Source: Tenericutes bacterium ADurb.BinA124 (GTDB lineage Bacteria; Bacillota_I; Bacilli_A; ML615J-28; CAG-698). Taken from it: 42,855 nucleotides of DNA. The stretch spans positions 1-42,855 of the forward strand of contig MVZM01000015.1 in assembly GCA_002068415.1 (NCBI GenBank), read 5' to 3'. Positions 24,797 through 32,114 of this stretch are shown here, piece by piece; the first letter of the stretch is position 1; every line of letters begins with the position of its first letter. The notes below the pieces were generated by a model. That model did not search any database. It saw only the letters and a program-made list of their open reading frames with translations, and had not been told where the DNA came from. The translations under genes and the position numbers were made by a program.

Positions 24797-25979
24797 GTTC
24801 ATTCGGATTTAAAATGTCTAAAACTTCTTTGATTTGCTTCATTGCAAAGTCCATTTGTGATTTAACATGGGTTGCCGTATAGGAAGTTCTTAACAAGCTT
24901 TGCCCCACCGGAGTGGCTGGTGAAATAACCGGATTAACATAAACACCCCGATTCAACAACATTTTACAAGCTAAAAAAGTCTTTTCATCTTCATAAGTAT
25001 AAATGGGAATAATGGGCGTTGAACTTTTAATGATATTAATCCCCAAATTAATTAGTCCTTGGCGCATATATTCGCTAATATCCGCTAAATCCTTAACTCG
25101 TTTAGGTTCACGGGCTAAGATTTTTAGAGCGGCTCGTGCACTTTGAACACTGGCTGGGGTAATAGAGGCACTGAAGATAAACGGACGGGAAACGTGCTTG
25201 ACATATTCGATCACTGACGCTTTGGCGGACATGAACCCTCCTAAAGATGCTAACGATTTACTGAAAGTTCCCATAACAACGTCAACTTCTTCTTCCAAGC
25301 CGAAATGTTCCGCCGTACCACGACCATATTTCCCAAGGACGCCTAAACCATGCGCATCATCAACCATGACGCGAGCGCCATATTTTTTGGCCAGTCTCAC
25401 AATCTCCGGCAGAGGGCAAATATCACCTGTCATGGAGAAAACTCCATCGGTTACAATTAAAATACCTTTCTCTGGACCAATGGATTTTAAGATTTTTTCA
25501 AGATCATCCATGTCATTATGTTCATAGCGCAGTAATTTAGCATAACTTAAGCGGCAAGCATCATAAATACTCGCGTGGTTTTCTTTATCCCCGACAATGA
25601 CATCATTGCGGCCAGCTAAAGCACTGATAATTCCTAAATTACTTTGAAAACCGGTACTAAAAGTTAAGGATGCTTCCCGATGTAAAAAATCCGATAATTC
25701 CTTTTCTAAAGCAACATGAATATCTAAAGTTCCATTTAAAAAGCGGGACCCCGAGCAACCAGACCCATATTTTTTGATGGCATCAATTCCTGCTTGAATC
25801 ACTTCCGGATGAGAAGTTAATCCTAAGTAATTATTGGAGCCAATCATTAAAGTTTTCCGACCATTGATTATTACTTCGGTATCCTGTCCTGTTTCAAGAG
25901 GGTTAAAATAGGGGTAAACGCCACGGGCTTTAACAGCTTCAATATGAGCAACTTGCTCGCACTTCTTAAATATATCCAT
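24792..25979 (-). CDS. Alpha-oxoamine synthase, serine palmitoyltransferase-like
   Basis: PLP enzyme of the family that condenses an amino acid with an acyl-CoA (SPT, KBL, BioF, HemA). The 395 residues show GSNNYLGL, YGSGCSGSRFLNGTLDIH, DKENHASI (His135), VDDAHGLGVLGKYGRG (Asp207, His210) and the PLP Lys241 in GTFSKSLASLGGF. The FLNGTLDLH-like segment, GTFSKSLAS instead of the KBL TLGKALGG, and a C-terminal EKTFLACKMLLNRGVYVNPVI-type block are what bacterial serine palmitoyltransferases of the Bacteroides kind show. That would make 3-ketosphinganine from serine and palmitoyl-CoA. Glycine C-acetyltransferase or BioF remain possible. The start at 25979 has GGAGG; single-gene unit with its own promoter. 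No ketosphinganine reductase or ceramide synthase is in view. Confidence 0.78.
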   Translation of the reverse strand: MDIFKKCEQVAHIEAVKARGVYPYFNPLETGQDTEVIINGRKTLMIGSNNYLGLTSHPEVIQAGIDAIKKYGSGCSGSRFLNGTLDIHVALEKELSDFLHREASLTFSTGFQSNLGIISALAGRNDVIVGDKENHASIYDACRLSYAKLLRYEHNDMDDLEKILKSIGPEKGILIVTDGVFSMTGDICPLPEIVRLAKKYGARVMVDDAHGLGVLGKYGRGTAEHFGLEEEVDVVMGTFSKSLASLGGFMSAKASVIEYVKHVSRPFIFSASITPASVQSARAALKILAREPKRVKDLADISEYMRQGLINLGINIIKSSTPIIPIYTYEDEKTFLACKMLLNRGVYVNPVISPATPVGQSLLRTSYTATHVKSQMDFAMKQIKEVLDILNPNEQ

Positions 25980-26003
25980 ATTGTCCTCCAAATAATTTCT
26001 TTT

Positions 26004-26031
26004 ATTATAACACAATCGCGAATAGATTCAA
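26004..26031 (-). promoter_or_regulatory. Promoter of the SPT-like gene
   Basis: TTGAAT (26026-26031), 16 bases, TATAAT (26004-26009) on the minus strand. A perfect 13-base palindrome CATCAATTTGATG lies upstream at 26062-26074. Confidence 0.65.
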
Positions 26032-26061
26032 GTTAATTAATAACTTGCCCTGTTGTTCCAA

Positions 26062-26074
26062 CATCAATTTGATG
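26062..26074. promoter_or_regulatory. Palindrome upstream of the SPT-like gene
   Basis: CATCAATTTGATG, perfectly symmetric, about 30 bases upstream of the -35. Its TCAA/TTGA arms recall those of the boxes in front of degV, so the MarR protein is a candidate binder; this is inference. Confidence 0.3.
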
Positions 26075-26085
26075 GGAAAACATAT

Positions 26086-26115
26086 GAAAGGCTGATTGGT
26101 ACTATCAGCTTTTTA
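26086..26115 (-). terminator. Hairpin after marR
   Basis: AGGCTGAT / ATCAGCTT stem (8 pairs, one mispaired or G-U depending on strand) with a 7-nt loop. The U-run is weak on the minus strand (CCTTTC) and better on the plus strand (TTTTT), yet only the minus-strand marR lies nearby. Confidence 0.4.
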
Positions 26116-26157
26116 ATGTTTAATTTAACTTCAAAATTATCGCTTATTATTATCCAA

Positions 26158-26598
26158 TTAACGGTACTTTTCTTTAAAATAGTTAGAAATATTTTCCAAA
26201 GATTTTAAGAGTATTTCATCTTCATCTATTTTCATGTCCGCAAAAATGGCTTCAATCATTTCATTATGAAATTCATCGTGAATTTTGAGCACAGCAAAAG
26301 CCGGTTCCGTCAATTCAATGATGACCTTCCGGCGATCTTTTTCTTCTTGACCTCGACGGACATATTTCTTGCGAACCAATCGATCAATGGAGGCCGTTAA
26401 GGTTCCGGTGGTAATGCGCAACTTTCTAGCAACTGCCGACATCGTCGGCACGGGAGTATTCCGCACCGTTTCTAAAATATGAACTTCTTTCATCGAAAGT
26501 TTAATCCCTCGACTTTTCAAAACATCTTCTTCAATGCTTAGAATGTTGTTAAAAACTTCAACGAGTAATTCATTGATTAAAGCTTTTGACTTGCTCAT
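26158..26598 (-). CDS. MarR-family transcriptional regulator, FabT-like
   Basis: A 146-residue winged-helix regulator. The recognition region AVARKLRITTGTLTASIDRLVRKKYVRRG and the wing EEKDRRKVIIELTE match MarR proteins. The N-terminal and C-terminal helices form the dimer interface. FabT, the Gram-positive repressor of fatty-acid synthesis, belongs to this type and is often near lipid genes; here it follows a DegV (FakB-like) fatty-acid-binding gene by 11 bases in one operon and precedes an SPT-like gene. A FabT-like box lies in the operon's start region, which suggests autoregulation. The ligand and regulon are not shown by the sequence. Confidence 0.83.
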   Translation of the reverse strand: MSKSKALINELLVEVFNNILSIEEDVLKSRGIKLSMKEVHILETVRNTPVPTMSAVARKLRITTGTLTASIDRLVRKKYVRRGQEEKDRRKVIIELTEPAFAVLKIHDEFHNEMIEAIFADMKIDEDEILLKSLENISNYFKEKYR

Positions 26599-26609
26599 AC
26601 ATTTCCCCT

Positions 26610-27467
26610 TTATTTGTTAATGATATAACCAATTCCAAAGGCACCGGGCCCAACATGAGCCCCCACAACCGGTGTTAATGGGAACAATCCGACTTGTTTA
26701 ATCTTTGGATAATGTTCCATTATTTCATTAGCAACTGCTTTTGCTAATTCGATATTAGTAGTATAAATGATAAAAGGTTCAAAATCAAGTCCTTTGGTTT
26801 CTTCGTAGAATTGTTCTTTGACATGTTTGATCGCTTTAACCGAGGTTCTGATTTTTTTAACAGCCACAATTTTACCTTCTTTGGTGATGACCAATAAGGG
26901 CTTCAATTTTAACAATGAGCCCATAAAACCTTTAGCAGCACTCAAGCGACCGTTCTTCACAAGATATTTCAAAGTATCTACAGCAAAATAAATCCGGTTA
27001 TGATCACGAATAAATGTTAATTTTTTGAGGATTTGTGAAACACTCATTTGTTTAGAGGCCATTTCCGCCGCAACCAAGGCCATTTTAGCTTCCGCATAAG
27101 CTGCTGTTAGCGAATCAAAAATATGGACCCTAAGGTGGTCTACCATTTGTCCTGCTAGGATGGCATTTTGGGCGGTACCGCTTAAATGAGATGAAATGGT
27201 AATAACAATCGCATCCGTAAATCCTTCCGTTTCTAAACGTTGATAAACTTCCAACATCTTCCCGGTTGAAGTTTGGGAAGTCGAAACATTGGTATTGGGC
27301 TCTTTAATTAAGCGTTCATAAAAAGCATTGGCTTCAATATCAATAAAATCTTCAAATTCCTCACCATTAACATTGAGTAAAGAGCGAAAGACATCAATTT
27401 GGTAAGGATGTTTTATATAATCAATTCCAGAATTCCCACAAACAATGATGGCAATTTTTTCTGACAT
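26610..27467 (-). CDS. DegV family protein (FakB-like fatty-acid-binding protein)
   Basis: A 285-residue protein of normal DegV length. DegV/FakB proteins bind a fatty acid and hand it to the kinase FakA for phosphorylation and entry into phospholipid. Family marks: NVSTSQTSTGKMLEVYQ, ITISSHLSGTAQNA, IFDSLTAAYAEA, KYLVKNGRLS, and the closing GPGAFGIGYI. The start at 27467 has CGGAGG; a longer open frame upstream lacks a ribosome site. No FakA kinase is in the window. First gene of a two-gene operon with the MarR regulator. Confidence 0.9.
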   Translation of the reverse strand: MSEKIAIIVCGNSGIDYIKHPYQIDVFRSLLNVNGEEFEDFIDIEANAFYERLIKEPNTNVSTSQTSTGKMLEVYQRLETEGFTDAIVITISSHLSGTAQNAILAGQMVDHLRVHIFDSLTAAYAEAKMALVAAEMASKQMSVSQILKKLTFIRDHNRIYFAVDTLKYLVKNGRLSAAKGFMGSLLKLKPLLVITKEGKIVAVKKIRTSVKAIKHVKEQFYEETKGLDFEPFIIYTTNIELAKAVANEIMEHYPKIKQVGLFPLTPVVGAHVGPGAFGIGYIINK

Positions 27468-27485
27468 AATTATTCCTCCGTTTTG

Positions 27486-27506
27486 TTTGTATATCAAATT
27501 GTTTGA
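27486..27506. promoter_or_regulatory. Two overlapping FabT-like operator boxes at the degV start
   Basis: On the minus strand, TTTGATATACAAA (27486-27498) differs in its centre from the FabT box TTTGATTATCAAA and keeps the TTTG/CAAA arms. It overlaps TCAAACAATTTGA (27494-27506), a second inverted repeat. Both fall between the expected transcription start (about 27508) and the ribosome site, where a bound repressor would block transcription. Confidence 0.5.
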
Positions 27507-27514
27507 CTTGCTAA

Positions 27515-27543
27515 ATAATAACACAAACAAAACGGTATTGCAA
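27515..27543 (-). promoter_or_regulatory. degV-marR promoter
   Basis: TTGCAA (27538-27543), 17 bases, TATTAT (27515-27520) on the minus strand. Two copies of CAAAGCCGAA lie upstream (27563-27572 and 27593-27602), 30 bases apart. Confidence 0.65.
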
Positions 27544-27562
27544 GCAAATTTCGCTTTTTTTA

Positions 27563-27602
27563 CAAAGCCGAAAAAATGACTTCTAATTCCATCAAAGCCG
27601 AA
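27563..27602. repeat. Direct repeat CAAAGCCGAA, two copies
   Basis: Identical 10-mers at 27563-27572 and 27593-27602, spaced 30 bases (about three helix turns), 20-60 bases upstream of the degV -35. Could be an activator site; may be chance. Confidence 0.4.
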
Positions 27603-27656
27603 TTTGATAATAACTCGCAAAAGGGATTTAACTTGAAGGCAGTGCCTTTTAAGCAC

Positions 27657-27694
27657 TAAAAAAAGCATTCAATCATGCTAGTGATTCAAATGCT
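27657..27694 (-). terminator. Terminator of the methylaspartate operon
   Basis: Minus-strand AGCATT(TG)AATCA / TGATT(G)AATGCT stem with a small bulge, followed by TTTTTTT, one base after the murI stop codon. A second small hairpin (AGTGC / GCACT, 27642-27658) follows. Confidence 0.87.
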
Positions 27695-27695
27695 G

Positions 27696-28475
27696 TTACC
27701 AAGTTCGAGGTTTACGATATTTAAAAGAAAGCCAATCAATTTTATCAAGATAGCATTCTGGGTGACGGCTGCATAATAACTCAACTGAACCTTGGGATTT
27801 TCTTTCCGTCATTAAATCAAGGCGCTCTAATTCATTTTTTAGTTTTATAGCGGTCGCTTCACCACAAGCAACTAATTGCGCATGGGGGAAAATATCTGCC
27901 AAGGCTTCTTTCAATAAACCGAAATGCGTACAACCTAAAATGAGCGTATCAAAATCCTTATTCAAAAGTGGTTTCACAATTTCCAAAACCTGCGCTTTCG
28001 TTTCCGCTGATTGTCGATTAGGGCTTTCAGCTAAAGGAACTAACTCCGAGGTCGCTAAAGAATAGACTTTAGCCTGCCATTCTTCTAGATAATTTTGGTA
28101 CATGCCCAAAGAAATCGTCAACTTCGTGGCAATAACAGCAATTTTTTTGGCTTGTGATTGATTAAAAGCGGCTAAAGCAGTCGGTTCAATAACCGTGATA
28201 ATGGGAATTTTCGCCCAATTAATTAATTTTTGCGCGTTTGCGGAAGCGGTATTGCAAGCAATAACAATAGCTTTGACATCTTTCTTGATAAAAGCTTTAC
28301 CAATTGTTAAAACACGGTTTTCAATTGCCGATTTTGTTTTTGTCCCATAGGGATAAAAAGCATCATCCGCCAAATAAATAAAATTTTCTTGAGGCATTAA
28401 AGCCTTCAAAGATTCTAAAACTGTTAAACCACCAATTCCTGAGTCAAAAACTCCGATGGGACTATTTTTATCCAT
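27696..28475 (-). CDS. murI: Glutamate racemase
   Basis: Interconverts L- and D-glutamate. The 259 residues contain IGVFDSGIGGLTVL with the catalytic-site Asp, the first catalytic Cys in VIACNTASA and the second in LGCTHFGLL, and YPYGTKT, so it should be active. MurI usually supplies D-glutamate for cell-wall synthesis, but here it is the ninth and last gene of the glutamate-fermentation operon, 12 bases after citC with GAAGGA before its ATG and the operon terminator right behind. This placement suggests a catabolic job, turning D-glutamate into the L-glutamate used by glutamate mutase. No other cell-wall gene is in the window. Confidence 0.95.
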   Translation of the reverse strand: MDKNSPIGVFDSGIGGLTVLESLKALMPQENFIYLADDAFYPYGTKTKSAIENRVLTIGKAFIKKDVKAIVIACNTASANAQKLINWAKIPIITVIEPTALAAFNQSQAKKIAVIATKLTISLGMYQNYLEEWQAKVYSLATSELVPLAESPNRQSAETKAQVLEIVKPLLNKDFDTLILGCTHFGLLKEALADIFPHAQLVACGEATAIKLKNELERLDLMTERKSQGSVELLCSRHPECYLDKIDWLSFKYRKPRTW

Positions 28476-28487
28476 AATATCCTTCTT

Positions 28488-29474
28488 CTATTTGTATCGA
28501 TTATAATATATTTTACTTAATAAGGAGCGAGTATTATCCGGAACTAATTTTAATGCTTCATAAAGTTGATGATTGTGAATTAATTTACGAACTTGAGAAG
28601 CACTGATCGGTTCGCCATCATAATCAATTCGCTCTATTTCAGTGAGTGACTTTCCTAACACTAATTTTAAGTTATTGTTATAAGTTACCATCATCGGGTG
28701 AGATTCAGTTCCGATATAACGATGGGTAATATTTAAAATGGGCATGAAGTAATTTTTGAAAATTAAAGCGTCCAAATAAGCATATTCATTATTCCGAGTA
28801 CTGTCTTCCTTTAAAAAATAACTGGGAAAAGTTAAATTAGAAACTAAATATGGTGAGGACGGAGCAACAATAACATTGGGTAAATGCGCAACCCCCAGTT
28901 TAACTAAAGCCATTCGTTCTGCGGTTGAAAACTCAGAACGATCTTCTTGAAGAACAAATAACAATAATGTTTGATGGTTTTTGATTGCTTGTTCAATCAA
29001 AAATAAGTGGCCCAATGTCATCGGATTACAATTAACAACAATCGCACCGTTATTGTTTGTTGTTAAAGCTAATTGTTTTTTTAAGTCTTGCAAATAAAGC
29101 GTAATAGGGTAAGAACTGCTTTCCAAAATACTGATTCGCTCTGATTCAACAATCAACCGCATTCCCATATTTAAGAAAAAGTCACGATAAATGCGTTTTG
29201 TAAAAACTTGAAAAAAATGCTCATTTTTACTATGTAAAAAACTGACAGCTTGATTGACCATTTTCAAAGCCAATTGTTCACCTTGATACTCATCGGAAAC
29301 CGCTAAGCACTTAATAATGTGCTTGCTTAAGGAAATTGTTGCAATGATTTCCTTATTATCTTCCATAAAAAAAGTTTCCGTAATATCATTATCGAAATTA
29401 AGGTCAAACTTTTCCAAAAACGCTTTTATTTGTAATTTTTCTGAATCAAGATAAGCTTCTTTTATTACCATCAT
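28488..29474 (-). CDS. citC: [Citrate (pro-3S)-lyase] ligase-type acetyl-protein ligase
   Basis: Activates the lyase by acetylating the thiol of the CitD prosthetic group using acetate and ATP. About 328 residues: an N-terminal GNAT-like half (1-125, AVSDEYQGEQLALKMV) and a C-terminal nucleotidyltransferase half with NPMTLGHLFLIE (the xxGH motif) and ISASQVRKLI. Two adjacent ATG codons (29474 and 29471) follow AAGGTGG; the second is better spaced. In this operon it would act on a citramalate lyase. The gene set lacks citX and citG, which build and attach the prosthetic group, so these must be elsewhere. Confidence 0.92.
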   Translation of the reverse strand: MMVIKEAYLDSEKLQIKAFLEKFDLNFDNDITETFFMEDNKEIIATISLSKHIIKCLAVSDEYQGEQLALKMVNQAVSFLHSKNEHFFQVFTKRIYRDFFLNMGMRLIVESERISILESSSYPITLYLQDLKKQLALTTNNNGAIVVNCNPMTLGHLFLIEQAIKNHQTLLLFVLQEDRSEFSTAERMALVKLGVAHLPNVIVAPSSPYLVSNLTFPSYFLKEDSTRNNEYAYLDALIFKNYFMPILNITHRYIGTESHPMMVTYNNNLKLVLGKSLTEIERIDYDGEPISASQVRKLIHNHQLYEALKLVPDNTRSLLSKIYYNRYK

Positions 29475-29480
29475 TCCACC

Positions 29481-30995
29481 TTATTTCTTGACTTGGTAAA
29501 GGGAATCAATAATGGTTCCATCACGGTATTTAACCACGCCGATGATTTTTTTATCATGGACAACGACCTGCGGTTTCGAAGTAATTTGATAGCATAATGT
29601 CAATAATTCATCAATCGGTTTAATATTAAGACGAGAATTTCGAAGTTGCGCAAGTAAATCTTGACGTTTAGGATTGATGGCAATCCCTCTTTCAGTTACC
29701 AGAACATCCACATCTTCACCCGGAGTTGTGCAAGTTGTGACTCGTTCTTTAATAATCGGCATTCGCGATTTAATTAAATTAGTAGTAATAATCGTTACTT
29801 TGGCACCATGAGCAGTATCAGAATGACCACCACTACCACCAATCAGCCAATTATTGGAATCCGTCGTGACATTAACATTGAAATCTAAATCAATTTCCGT
29901 AGCCCCCAAGATGACAAAATCGAGGTTATTGACAATGGGATTTGGTTCCATGGGATTACCATATTCCGATGATGACATCGCAAAATGATGATCATTATCA
30001 CGATAAGAAGTTACCGCCTCCAAATCAAAGCACTGGACATCATATAATTTTTCAAATAGACCAAGTTTAAGCATCTGAACATAATAAGCGGTAATTCCTC
30101 CCGAAGCAAAACTGCCGACAATGTTTTGGGCAAGCATTTGTTTTTTTACAAAATCAGCAACGGCTAGAGAAGTCCCTCCCGCCCCAGTTTGCATCGAAAA
30201 ACCCGTTTTTATCATTCCTAATTCATGAAGCAATTTGGCTGCATCTCGAGCAATTTTTAAACCAACGGGGTCGGTAGTGATTTTAGTTGTTCCCGAAACA
30301 ATGCCTTTTTGTTCACCAATGGATGGTAAAACAACAACCGCATCTACATAGGAATGAGGAAATTCCGGATTATCAATTTTATCAACAACTGTATCAGTCA
30401 CTAAAATGACTTTTTTAGAAAATTTTAAATCGGGAATCGCATACCCCAAGGCTCCACAGGCATTCTTACCGAGGGAACCGGTGCCATTGCCCATACAATC
30501 AACAGCCGGGGTTGCTAAAATGGCAAAATCAATCGCTAACTCACCGGCTTCAATGGAGCGAGCACGACCCCCATGGGTTTCCATAATCAGAAGATTTTCT
30601 AAATAACCTTGGCTAATCGTCTTAGCAACATCGCCATTGAGATAATTAGTGGTAATGGACGTAATGTTTTTATTTTTAATTAATGATGATAAACAAGCAT
30701 TATTGGGGAAAATGGAACTAGGAGCAAAGTGTAGATTTTTTAAACCCATTTTTTCTACAACTTTCGCAGTTTGATTTAAGACTTCATCACCATTACGAAG
30801 GTGATGATGAAATGATAGAGTCATGCCATCCGAAATCCCCATCTCCTTAAACATCGCTTCCAAAGATTCAAAAAAAACAATCTGATGATTGGTGTTTTTT
30901 TCAGGAATCATTATTCGTGGTTTTTTTTGAAAAGCCGTTGGGGAAACAAAGGGTTTAAAGCCAACCGGGACTTCTCGTTGTAGACTGTTTTTCAT
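29481..30995 (-). CDS. citF: Citrate/citramalate lyase alpha subunit (CoA-transferase)
   Basis: Exchanges the acetyl group on CitD for the substrate acid. The 504 residues match CitF from end to end: VPVGFKPFVSP, THGGRARSIEAGEL, GNGTGSLGKNACG, MQTGAGGTSLA, GASGGI-like GSFASGGIT, GGSGGHSDTAHGA and TERGIAINP. The AGGTG ribosome site lies inside the end of citE, 7 bases before its own start. CitF and citramalate lyase alpha subunits are close homologues; sequence alone does not separate them, but the company of glutamate mutase and methylaspartase favours citramalate. Confidence 0.94.
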   Translation of the reverse strand: MKNSLQREVPVGFKPFVSPTAFQKKPRIMIPEKNTNHQIVFFESLEAMFKEMGISDGMTLSFHHHLRNGDEVLNQTAKVVEKMGLKNLHFAPSSIFPNNACLSSLIKNKNITSITTNYLNGDVAKTISQGYLENLLIMETHGGRARSIEAGELAIDFAILATPAVDCMGNGTGSLGKNACGALGYAIPDLKFSKKVILVTDTVVDKIDNPEFPHSYVDAVVVLPSIGEQKGIVSGTTKITTDPVGLKIARDAAKLLHELGMIKTGFSMQTGAGGTSLAVADFVKKQMLAQNIVGSFASGGITAYYVQMLKLGLFEKLYDVQCFDLEAVTSYRDNDHHFAMSSSEYGNPMEPNPIVNNLDFVILGATEIDLDFNVNVTTDSNNWLIGGSGGHSDTAHGAKVTIITTNLIKSRMPIIKERVTTCTTPGEDVDVLVTERGIAINPKRQDLLAQLRNSRLNIKPIDELLTLCYQITSKPQVVVHDKKIIGVVKYRDGTIIDSLYQVKK

Positions 30996-31002
30996 ATTTC
31001 AC

Positions 31003-31860
31003 CTAAAGCAATTGGAATTTTTCAGCTTTTTTTAAGATATTAATCGCTCGATCAATAATTGGTTTATCAATCATTTTACCATCAAGACTAAAGACAGCTA
31101 AACCACTGGCTTCAGCTTTTTTCTTGGCTTCAATAACTCGTTTAGCCCATGCGATATTTTTTTCACTTGGCGAAAAGACATCATTAATGATGCTAACTTG
31201 ATTGGGGTGAATGGCCGTCTTCGCATTCATCCCAAACATTTTTGCCGTCTCACAATCCTTACTCAAGCCTTGTTCATCTTTTGTATCTGTAAAAGGAGTA
31301 TCAATGGCATCAATTTTTTGCGCTTTGCAAGCATAAATAACGCAGAAGCGTGGATATATTATTTCCAAACCAGGTTTTGTTCTTTCAATTTCCAAATCCG
31401 TTGATAAATCTTCGGCTCCTAATAAAATCCCATTGACCCGAGGAAATCTGGCTAATTCATTAACTTCTAAAACCGATTGAGCTAGTTCAATAATCGGAAT
31501 AATTTTTATTTCTTTGCTTATTTGTTTAGTTTGTTCGATTTCATCAAGCATCTTTGAAAGATCTAAAACATCTTTAACTTTAGCCTTGGGAAGCATAATG
31601 GTATCTAGTTGCTGGCAAACCACGGCTTGTAAATCTTTCTGAAAATAAGGAGTATCTAAACCGTTAATCCGGACAATCATTTCTAAACTATGAGTTTGTT
31701 TTGACTCAAGATAATGAGAAACCAGCATACGGGCACTATCCTTTTCATTAATATGAACGGCGTCTTCCAAGTCTAAAATAAGGCCATCACTTTCAAAAAC
31801 ATCGGCATTTTGAAGCATGGCCGGATTATTTCCCGGAATAAAAAGTAAACTTCTACGCAT
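31003..31860 (-). CDS. citE: Citrate/citramalate lyase beta subunit
   Basis: Cleaves the acyl-thioester: (3S)-citryl- or citramalyl-[carrier] to acetyl-[carrier] plus oxaloacetate or pyruvate. The 285-residue TIM barrel has RSLLFIPGNNPAML, LILDLEDAV, substrate Arg in MIVRINGLDT, LPKAK, metal ligands in IPIIELAQSV and LLGAEDLSTD, and TAIHPNQV near the C-terminus. Its ATG lies 8 bases inside citD. The N-terminal domain of the HlyIII fusion at 23150-24676 is a degenerate relative of this protein. Confidence 0.95.
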   Translation of the reverse strand: MRRSLLFIPGNNPAMLQNADVFESDGLILDLEDAVHINEKDSARMLVSHYLESKQTHSLEMIVRINGLDTPYFQKDLQAVVCQQLDTIMLPKAKVKDVLDLSKMLDEIEQTKQISKEIKIIPIIELAQSVLEVNELARFPRVNGILLGAEDLSTDLEIERTKPGLEIIYPRFCVIYACKAQKIDAIDTPFTDTKDEQGLSKDCETAKMFGMNAKTAIHPNQVSIINDVFSPSEKNIAWAKRVIEAKKKAEASGLAVFSLDGKMIDKPIIDRAINILKKAEKFQLL

Positions 31861-32110
31861 GTTGTTTCATCCTTTCGATGGCCGTTTTTAAACGAGCTTT
31901 GATAACATAATCAAGCGCTCCTTTATCTTGGCATAGCACATGAACATTAGTTATGTTCATTTCTCGTAAGGTTGATAAAATGGTATTATGAATTTGTTCG
32001 GAGAAATAAGCAAAAACGATGCTTTCAATCGTGATTTTTAAAGCATCCGCTTCCCGAACTGTTATCATAACATCACTTGATTCTAATGTCCCAGCCACAC
32101 CAATTTTCAT
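31853..32110 (-). CDS. citD: Citrate/citramalate lyase acyl carrier protein (gamma subunit)
   Basis: An 85-residue carrier that holds the phosphoribosyl-dephospho-CoA arm. It starts MKIGVAGTLESSDVMITV; the Ser in ESSD is the attachment site, and DKGALDYVIKARLKTAIER is the conserved C-terminal helix. It is about ten residues shorter than enterobacterial CitD. The start at 32110 fits the family; the ribosome site is weak (AGAAAG within the end of the methylaspartase gene), so translation is likely coupled to the gene ending 4 bases upstream. Confidence 0.92.
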   Translation of the reverse strand: MKIGVAGTLESSDVMITVREADALKITIESIVFAYFSEQIHNTILSTLREMNITNVHVLCQDKGALDYVIKARLKTAIERMKQHA

Positions 32111-32114
32111 TTTT

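Noticed and set aside
24792..25979. Glycine C-acetyltransferase as the first choice
   Set aside because: Common automatic label for the family, but the lysine region is GTFSKSLAS rather than TLGKALGG and no threonine dehydrogenase is adjacent; kept only as an alternative.
27468..27668. N-terminal extension of DegV by 67 residues
   Set aside because: It would cover the promoter and operator boxes, resembles no DegV protein, and lacks a ribosome site; the internal ATG has CGGAGG.
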